In this document: in pieces, positions 6,639 to 10,401 of the stretch
Numbering within the stretch: position 1 is the first letter of the stretch
How the letters are laid out: every line of letters begins with the position of its first letter
Made by a program: the position numbers and the translations under genes
NCBI GenBank assembly: GCA_044349305.1
Contig: JBIKRF010000081.1
Location: forward strand, 1 to 10,401
DNA from: CAIZGX01 sp044349305
GTDB taxonomy: Bacteria; Bacteroidota; Bacteroidia; Flavobacteriales_D; Sanyastnellaceae
Direction: 5' to 3'
DNA: 10,401 nt
The notes under the pieces: generated by a model
Seen by the model: the letters and a program-made list of their open reading frames with translations, nothing else
The model's database searches: none
Told to the model about the DNA's origin: nothing

Positions 6639-6656
6639 CATGAAATTATTCTTGCG

Positions 6657-7112
6657 ATGTTACAAACTGAAAAATATACAAAACCTACGAAAGCCGAGCA
6701 GCGCATGGCCTTGAAGTACTACACTTCATTCGCTACAGCTGTTAAACAACTTCATACTGACAGTGCTGAATTAGAAATTGAAGAAACCAACGAAAAAATT
6801 GTTGTTCCTAAGCGAGCCTTAGAACTTTTAGAGAAAATTCTAAAAGCAATGAGCGAAGGAAACCCTATTTCGGTTGTTCCAATGGCCGCAGAAATCACCA
6901 CTCAAAAAGCAGCTGAAATTCTTGGGTGTTCAAGGCCACATTTGATAAAACTTCTTGAGCAAGGTAAAATTGAATTCACCAAAATCGGGAAACACCGTAG
7001 GATTAAATTCGAACATCTGATGGCCTATCATAAACAGATGAAGGACGAACAGAAAAAGAATCTCATCGCACTCATGAATCACGACGAAGAAAACGGACTA
7101 TATGATTCATAG
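6657..7112 (+). CDS. Antitoxin with excisionase-type helix-turn-helix
   Basis: This is a 151-residue product from ATG 6657. The N-terminal half is helical and charged. The C-terminal part (about 80-122) is a winged-helix excisionase/MerR-like DNA-binding motif: TTQKAAEILGCSRPHLIKLL, then the wing EFTKIGKHRRIKFEHL. It ends in an acidic tail (MNHDEENGLYDS) that could contact the toxin. It precedes and overlaps the PIN toxin gene by 11 bp, the usual antitoxin-first order. It should neutralise the toxin and repress its own promoter, probably through the 9-bp repeats upstream; this is inferred from the family arrangement. The TTG start at 6636 is disfavoured because it lies within the -7 box. Confidence 0.85.
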   Translation: MLQTEKYTKPTKAEQRMALKYYTSFATAVKQLHTDSAELEIEETNEKIVVPKRALELLEKILKAMSEGNPISVVPMAAEITTQKAAEILGCSRPHLIKLLEQGKIEFTKIGKHRRIKFEHLMAYHKQMKDEQKKNLIALMNHDEENGLYDS

Positions 7113-7665
7113 TGTTCAATTCAAAGCTTTACTTGATACGAATGTGCTTTATCCGATTGTAATCCGAGATTTACTTTTTTGGTTTGCGCATTTCGATATG
7201 TACACTCCGCTTTGGAGTGACCATATTTTCTTTGAGTGGGAGAAAGTATTTGAGTCAAAGGGTATTGAAAAAAGCAAAATTAAAAATAGCATTTCTCTGA
7301 CGAAGAAAGCCTTTCCTGATGCAATTGTAGAGAATTATGAATTTCTAATACCGACCCTAAACCTTCCGGATCCTAAAGACAATCACGTCCTGGCAGCCGC
7401 TATTAAAGCCAAAGCCGACGTAATAGTCACTCACAATCTCAAAGATTTTCCGCATGATTATCTTGACACCTTTAACATTAAAGCTAAAGCACCTGACGAC
7501 TTCATTACAGATGTCATTGATCTCAATCCCGTTGAAGCTTTAAAAGCATTTCGTGAGATGGTTCTAAATAAAAAGAATCCTGATTTAGATGAGTTCGAAG
7601 TGTTGAATCAACTAAGACAAAACGGATTGAAACAAACAGCAAACTTCATTCACGCATTGATTTAA
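7102..7665 (+). CDS. PIN-domain toxin (VapC-like ribonuclease)
   Basis: This is a 187-residue product. PIN-fold acidic residues are visible: Asp12 in ALLDTNVLYP, Glu45 in FFEWEKVF, Asp93 in LPDPKDNHVLAAA, and the end of the core VIVTHNLKDFP with Asn112 and Asp115. These residues would bind Mg2+ and cut RNA; the target is unknown. After the core (about residue 135) comes a 50-residue helical tail (NPVEALKAFREMVLNKKNPD...), as in the longer PIN_3-type toxins with a separate C-terminal domain. All catalytic positions appear intact, so it should be active. ATG 7102 lies inside the antitoxin gene (11-bp overlap), which implies coupled translation. The stop codon overlaps that of the convergent ferrochelatase gene. 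Confidence 0.88.
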   Translation: MIHSVQFKALLDTNVLYPIVIRDLLFWFAHFDMYTPLWSDHIFFEWEKVFESKGIEKSKIKNSISLTKKAFPDAIVENYEFLIPTLNLPDPKDNHVLAAAIKAKADVIVTHNLKDFPHDYLDTFNIKAKAPDDFITDVIDLNPVEALKAFREMVLNKKNPDLDEFEVLNQLRQNGLKQTANFIHALI

Positions 7666-8705
7666 ATTCTTTCACGAAGAATCTTTTCCATAGCGTCAAT
7701 CCAAACTTCCGAGTCATTTAAACTTGGAACAAGTTGAACTTTTTCGCCGCCGTGTTCTTCAAAAAGCTCTTGGTATTCTTCTCCAATTTCAATGGTTGTT
7801 TCTAGACAATCTGCAACGAACGCCGGAGAAAATACCAAGAGCTTTTTCGCTCCTTTATCTCCCAATTCCTTAATGATGTCGTCTGAAAAAGGTTCAATCC
7901 ATCCTTTGCCTAAGCGGCTCTGAAAACACACCGTGTATTCACTTTCAGAAAGTCCTACTCCCGCCGCAATTGCACGAGCAGTAGCATAACACGTTGCCTT
8001 GTAACACATGTGATTCTCTTCGTTAATCTCATGCTCGCAACTGTGATTGCGACACTTGTTATCGTCGTATAATTTGTCTAACTGACGTTCAGGCAATCCG
8101 TGAAAACTGAACAGCACTCGATCGTATTCCTTCAAATCGAATTGCTTCGCATTGTCTACGTATCCTTGAATGTACAAGGGCTCGTCGTAAAACTGAGAAA
8201 TCAAAACCACCTCAGGGATACTCCACCACTTCGAGATTACTTGCATCACTTTTTCATGCACACTTCCAGTTGTGGCAGATGCGTATTGTGGGAACATAGG
8301 CAATACTACAATCTTCTCTGCACCCCACTCTTCAATCTCGCGAAGAGCATTGTCTATACTCGGAACTTGATAACGCATAGCTAAGAAAACTTTCGTTTCG
8401 TTTTCATCAAAACGCGCTTGCAATTGCTCCTTGTTTCTCTTTCCATAATGAATCAAAGGCGAACCGTTTTCGGTCCAAAGTTTCTTATAAATTGCAGCAC
8501 TTTTTCTGTGACGGAAAGGAACAATAATTCCATTCACTAAAATGGCTCTTCCAATAGCAGCAACATCAATAACGCGAGGGTCATTTAAGAATTCAGTTAA
8601 ATATCTGTAAACAGCACCTGGCGTTGGTGCGTCGGGTGAACCCAAGTTCACAAGAAGAATAGCGGTCTTTTTCATTTTCATTTCATCTGCAAAGGAAAAC
8701 AACAT
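7662..8705 (-). CDS. hemH: Ferrochelatase
   Basis: Ferrochelatase inserts Fe2+ into protoporphyrin IX, the last step of protoheme synthesis. Numbering from ATG 8705 (347 aa): the N-terminal KKTAILLVNLGSPDAPTP, the region LPMFPQYASATTGS (135-148), the catalytic His202 in FSFHGLPERQ and Glu302 in FSPAFVADCLETTIEIGEE are all present. Four cysteines (218, 223, 234, 239; KCRNHSC and MCYKATCYATA) lie in the segment after the His, as in several bacterial homologues; metal or Fe-S binding there is possible but unproven. Start is uncertain. ATG 8705 has a GGAGG 7 nt upstream. The family core begins at codon 11 (ATG 8675) or codon 9 (ATG 8681), and a near -7 box TTCCTTTG at 8697-8690 would favour those. 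The gene is convergent with the toxin gene. Confidence 0.96.
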   Translation of the reverse strand: MLFSFADEMKMKKTAILLVNLGSPDAPTPGAVYRYLTEFLNDPRVIDVAAIGRAILVNGIIVPFRHRKSAAIYKKLWTENGSPLIHYGKRNKEQLQARFDENETKVFLAMRYQVPSIDNALREIEEWGAEKIVVLPMFPQYASATTGSVHEKVMQVISKWWSIPEVVLISQFYDEPLYIQGYVDNAKQFDLKEYDRVLFSFHGLPERQLDKLYDDNKCRNHSCEHEINEENHMCYKATCYATARAIAAGVGLSESEYTVCFQSRLGKGWIEPFSDDIIKELGDKGAKKLLVFSPAFVADCLETTIEIGEEYQELFEEHGGEKVQLVPSLNDSEVWIDAMEKILRERI

Positions 8706-8712
8706 TCTTTAA

Positions 8713-8717
8713 CCTCC
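8713..8717 (-). promoter_or_regulatory. Shine-Dalgarno-like GGAGG before the longest hemH start
   Basis: GGAGG on the minus strand lies 7 nt before ATG 8705. A strong SD is uncommon at Bacteroidota genes, and no other gene in this window shows one so clear. It favours the 347-aa form of ferrochelatase, although the family alignment favours a start 8-10 codons later. Confidence 0.45.
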
Positions 8718-8731
8718 AATGTTCAATGTTG

Positions 8732-8739
8732 TATCTTTG
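8732..8739 (+). promoter_or_regulatory. Bacteroidota -7 promoter box of the yicC-gmk-nadD operon
   Basis: TATCTTTG is an exact match to TAnnTTTG, 17 nt before ATG 8757, so the leader is only about 12 nt. No clear -33 TTTG is seen. Just upstream is a 7-bp tandem duplication CAATGTT (8717-8723 and 8724-8730). The box also lies 27 bp from the start of the divergent hemH gene. Confidence 0.6.
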
Positions 8740-8747
8740 CATGCAAA
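8736..8747. repeat. 12-bp perfect palindrome at the yicC transcription start
   Basis: TTTGCATGCAAA is a perfect palindrome that overlaps the last bases of the -7 box and the predicted transcription start, between the divergent hemH and yicC genes. It could bind a dimeric regulator. It is short and AT-flanked, so chance remains possible. Confidence 0.4.
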
Positions 8748-8756
8748 ATTGCACAC

Positions 8757-9626
8757 ATGTTAAGATCTATGACCGGCTACGGTAAAGCCGAACTTCAGAA
8801 AGAAACCAAAAAGTTCTCCGCTGAAGTGCGCTCGCTCAACAGCAAAGGACTAGACTTAAGCGTTCGTGTTCCAAGTGTGTATCGCGACAAAGAGCTGGAA
8901 TTGCGTTCAACGTACGGAGAGCTCGTGGTTCGCGGAAAGTCAGAGGTTTCAATTTATATTGAAAACAACAGCGGCGAAAAACGCATGCACCTCGACACCG
9001 ACTTAATGAATTCGTACTACAACGAACTTTCAATTTGGAAGGAAGGAAAAGACCTCGGTTCAGCCGACATCTTGGCCACGCTCATGCGCATGCCCGAAGT
9101 CATGAAGTTCGATCAGGCAGAGCCTACAGAAGACGAATGGAACAGCATTGCTGCACTGGTAAAGCAAGCGTTCGATCTTTTCGAAAACTACAGACAAGCC
9201 GAAGGCGCTAAGCTTCAAAAAGAATTTGAAATGCGCATTGCGAATATTCTTCGTTTGCGTGAAGACCTTATTGCGCCTATGGAAGAGCGTAAGGAAAAAA
9301 CGAGAGAGCGCATTAAAGCGCAATTGGATGAATTGGTTGGGAAGGAAAAAATAGACGAGAACAGATTCGAGCAGGAGTTGATTTATTATTTGGAAAAACT
9401 CGATGTATCGGAAGAATTGCAACGTCTGCTTTCGAACTGCGAAATGTTCAACGAAGAATTAAACGGTGGTGCGCAAGGAAGAAAACTTGGATTTATTTCT
9501 CAAGAAATTGGAAGAGAGATCAACACCATTGGATCGAAAGCCAATGATGCCACTATGCAACGTATGGTTGTAGAAATGAAGGACGAACTGGAAAAAATCA
9601 AAGAACAAATCAACAATGTTCTCTAG
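8757..9626 (+). CDS. yicC: YicC/YloC family endoribonuclease
   Basis: This is a 289-residue product, the usual family length. The N-terminal YicC domain starts with the hallmark MLRSMTGYGKAE and EVRSLNSKGLDLSVRVP and extends to about residue 155. A charged coiled region (MEERKEKTRERIKAQLDEL) links it to the C-terminal DUF1732 domain (about 205-289), with ELNGGAQGRKLGFISQEI and REINTIGSKANDA and the ending KDELEKIKEQINNVL. Family members are ring-shaped endoribonucleases reported to act on RNA in E. coli and B. subtilis; the target here is unknown. It is the first gene of a unit with gmk and nadD, and its 3' end overlaps gmk by 11 bp. Confidence 0.95.
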   Translation: MLRSMTGYGKAELQKETKKFSAEVRSLNSKGLDLSVRVPSVYRDKELELRSTYGELVVRGKSEVSIYIENNSGEKRMHLDTDLMNSYYNELSIWKEGKDLGSADILATLMRMPEVMKFDQAEPTEDEWNSIAALVKQAFDLFENYRQAEGAKLQKEFEMRIANILRLREDLIAPMEERKEKTRERIKAQLDELVGKEKIDENRFEQELIYYLEKLDVSEELQRLLSNCEMFNEELNGGAQGRKLGFISQEIGREINTIGSKANDATMQRMVVEMKDELEKIKEQINNVL

Positions 9627-10200
9627 TCAAGTCAACGGAAAAGCTATCATTTTCTCTGCTCCTAGCGGCGCGGGTAAAACAACGCTTGTAAGATATTTGC
9701 TCTCTGAGCCCGCGCTCATGCTGGCTTTCAGCGTAAGCGCCACTTCGCGCGAACGTCGCGGAGAAGAAGTAGACGGAAAGGATTATCATTTTTTGTCGAA
9801 CGAAGAATTTCAAAATAAAATAGACAACAACGAATTCGTTGAGTGGGAAGAAGTCTATGCGGGAACGAAATACGGAACACTCAAAAGCGAAGTGGAACGC
9901 ATTTGGAAAGCGGGAAAGCACGTCATCTTCGATGTTGACGTTGTAGGCGGACTTCACCTCAAAGAAATATTCCATCACCGCGCATTGGCAGTCTTTGTTC
10001 AGCCTCCGAGTGTGGAAGCATTGATGGACCGATTGAAAAACAGATCAACCGAATCGGAAGAAAAAATTCAGCAACGCGTTTCGAAAGCTGGATTAGAATT
10101 AACCTACGCCAACAAATTCGACGTGCGCTTGGTGAACGATAATTTAGAAGTAGCAAAAGCGGAAGCATTGAAGTTGGTGAACGACTTTCTAGCCGAATGA
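9616..10200 (+). CDS. gmk: Guanylate kinase
   Basis: This is a 194-residue product that phosphorylates GMP or dGMP with ATP to GDP or dGDP in the cytoplasm. The P-loop APSGAGKTT lies at 15-23 (Lys21). The GMP-binding segment is SATSRERRGEEVDGKDYHFLS, and FVEWEEVYAGTKYGT and VIFDVDVVGG follow in the family order. The lid and C-terminal helices (RLKNRSTESEEKIQQRVSKA) are present. ATG 9616 lies inside yicC (11-bp overlap), which leaves the normal short N-terminus (MFSSQVNGKAIIF) before the first strand. The stop TGA overlaps the nadD ATG as ATGA. Confidence 0.97.
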   Translation: MFSSQVNGKAIIFSAPSGAGKTTLVRYLLSEPALMLAFSVSATSRERRGEEVDGKDYHFLSNEEFQNKIDNNEFVEWEEVYAGTKYGTLKSEVERIWKAGKHVIFDVDVVGGLHLKEIFHHRALAVFVQPPSVEALMDRLKNRSTESEEKIQQRVSKAGLELTYANKFDVRLVNDNLEVAKAEALKLVNDFLAE

Positions 10201-10401
10201 ATATAGCCCTACTCTTCGGATCCTTCAATCCCGTTCACAACGGACATCTCGCCATGGGGCATGCGGCGCTGCATTCAGATAAATGCGACGAAGTCTGGTT
10301 CGTGGTGAGTCCGCACAATCCTTTGAAATCAATCGTCACCTTGGCCTCTGCTAACGACCGAGCGCAAATGGTTTCACTTGCACTTCAAAACGAAAGCAAA
10401 A
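10197..10401 (+). CDS. nadD: Nicotinate-nucleotide adenylyltransferase (N-terminal part, cut by window edge)
   Basis: The first 68 codons are present: MNIALLFGSFNPVHNGHL, with the nucleotidyltransferase signature GSFNPVHNGH ([T/H]xGH type), then the strand DEVWFVVSPHNPLK, which fits the NadD substrate pocket, and the helix SANDRAQMVSLAL. The enzyme joins nicotinate mononucleotide and ATP to give deamido-NAD in NAD synthesis. The start overlaps the gmk stop in ATGA, so translation is probably coupled. The ISTRTSST-like second ATP motif lies beyond the window. Confidence 0.94.
   Translation, partial: MNIALLFGSFNPVHNGHLAMGHAALHSDKCDEVWFVVSPHNPLKSIVTLASANDRAQMVSLALQNESK

Noticed and set aside
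6636..6656. TTG start for the antitoxin
   Set aside because: The TTG is part of the TATATTTG promoter box, so it cannot lie in the mRNA from that promoter. ATG 6657 is a better start.
9610..9978. 122-codon minus-strand frame opposite gmk
   Set aside because: It is a shadow of gmk on the other strand. The gmk frame carries all kinase motifs.

Overview
The window looks like a chromosomal segment of a Bacteroidota member, most likely class Flavobacteriia / order Flavobacteriales. The lines of evidence are: Bacteroidota-type -7 promoter boxes (TAnnTTTG) in front of several genes, a large secreted protein with a C-terminal type IX secretion (T9SS) sorting domain, a TonB-dependent receptor with an N-terminal carboxypeptidase-like domain, a small Cys/His-rich protein resembling the Bacteroidota HYC_CC_PP family, and a yicC-gmk-nadD gene string. 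Genus cannot be fixed from the sequence.

Layout. (1) 1-315, minus strand: N-terminal part of an ALDH7-like aldehyde dehydrogenase. Its promoter is divergent from the next unit. (2) 385-3817, plus strand: a probable metal (copper-like) uptake or homeostasis unit. It holds a Cys/His-rich exported protein, an exported HMA-domain metallochaperone-like protein and a TonB-dependent receptor. Between the first two genes lies the oddest element of the window: a 412-bp array at 770-1181 made of 26 short hairpins in a row. Its core is a 64-bp higher-order unit repeated five times, and its left end runs into the reading frame of the first gene. (3) 3843-6590: a 915-residue secreted T9SS cargo protein (PKD-like, SdrD B-like and DUF11-like domains), 25 nt after the receptor. 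(4) 6592-7665: a toxin-antitoxin pair (excisionase-type HTH antitoxin and PIN-domain toxin) whose promoter carries 9-bp tandem repeats that look like an autoregulatory operator. (5) 7662-8705, minus strand: ferrochelatase (hemH), convergent with the toxin and overlapping it by 4 bp. (6) 8757 to the end, plus strand: yicC, gmk and nadD, with overlapping stop and start codons, under a -7 box at 8732-8739.

How the genes work together. The receptor, the HMA protein and the Cys/His-rich protein probably handle a thiophilic metal at the envelope; copper is the best guess but is not proven by the sequence. The TA pair appears self-contained. hemH, gmk and nadD are housekeeping genes for heme, guanine nucleotides and NAD. 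The most unusual signal is the hairpin array. Its stems vary with compensating base changes, its period is not a multiple of three, and it appears to have replaced or extended the 3' end of the first metal gene.
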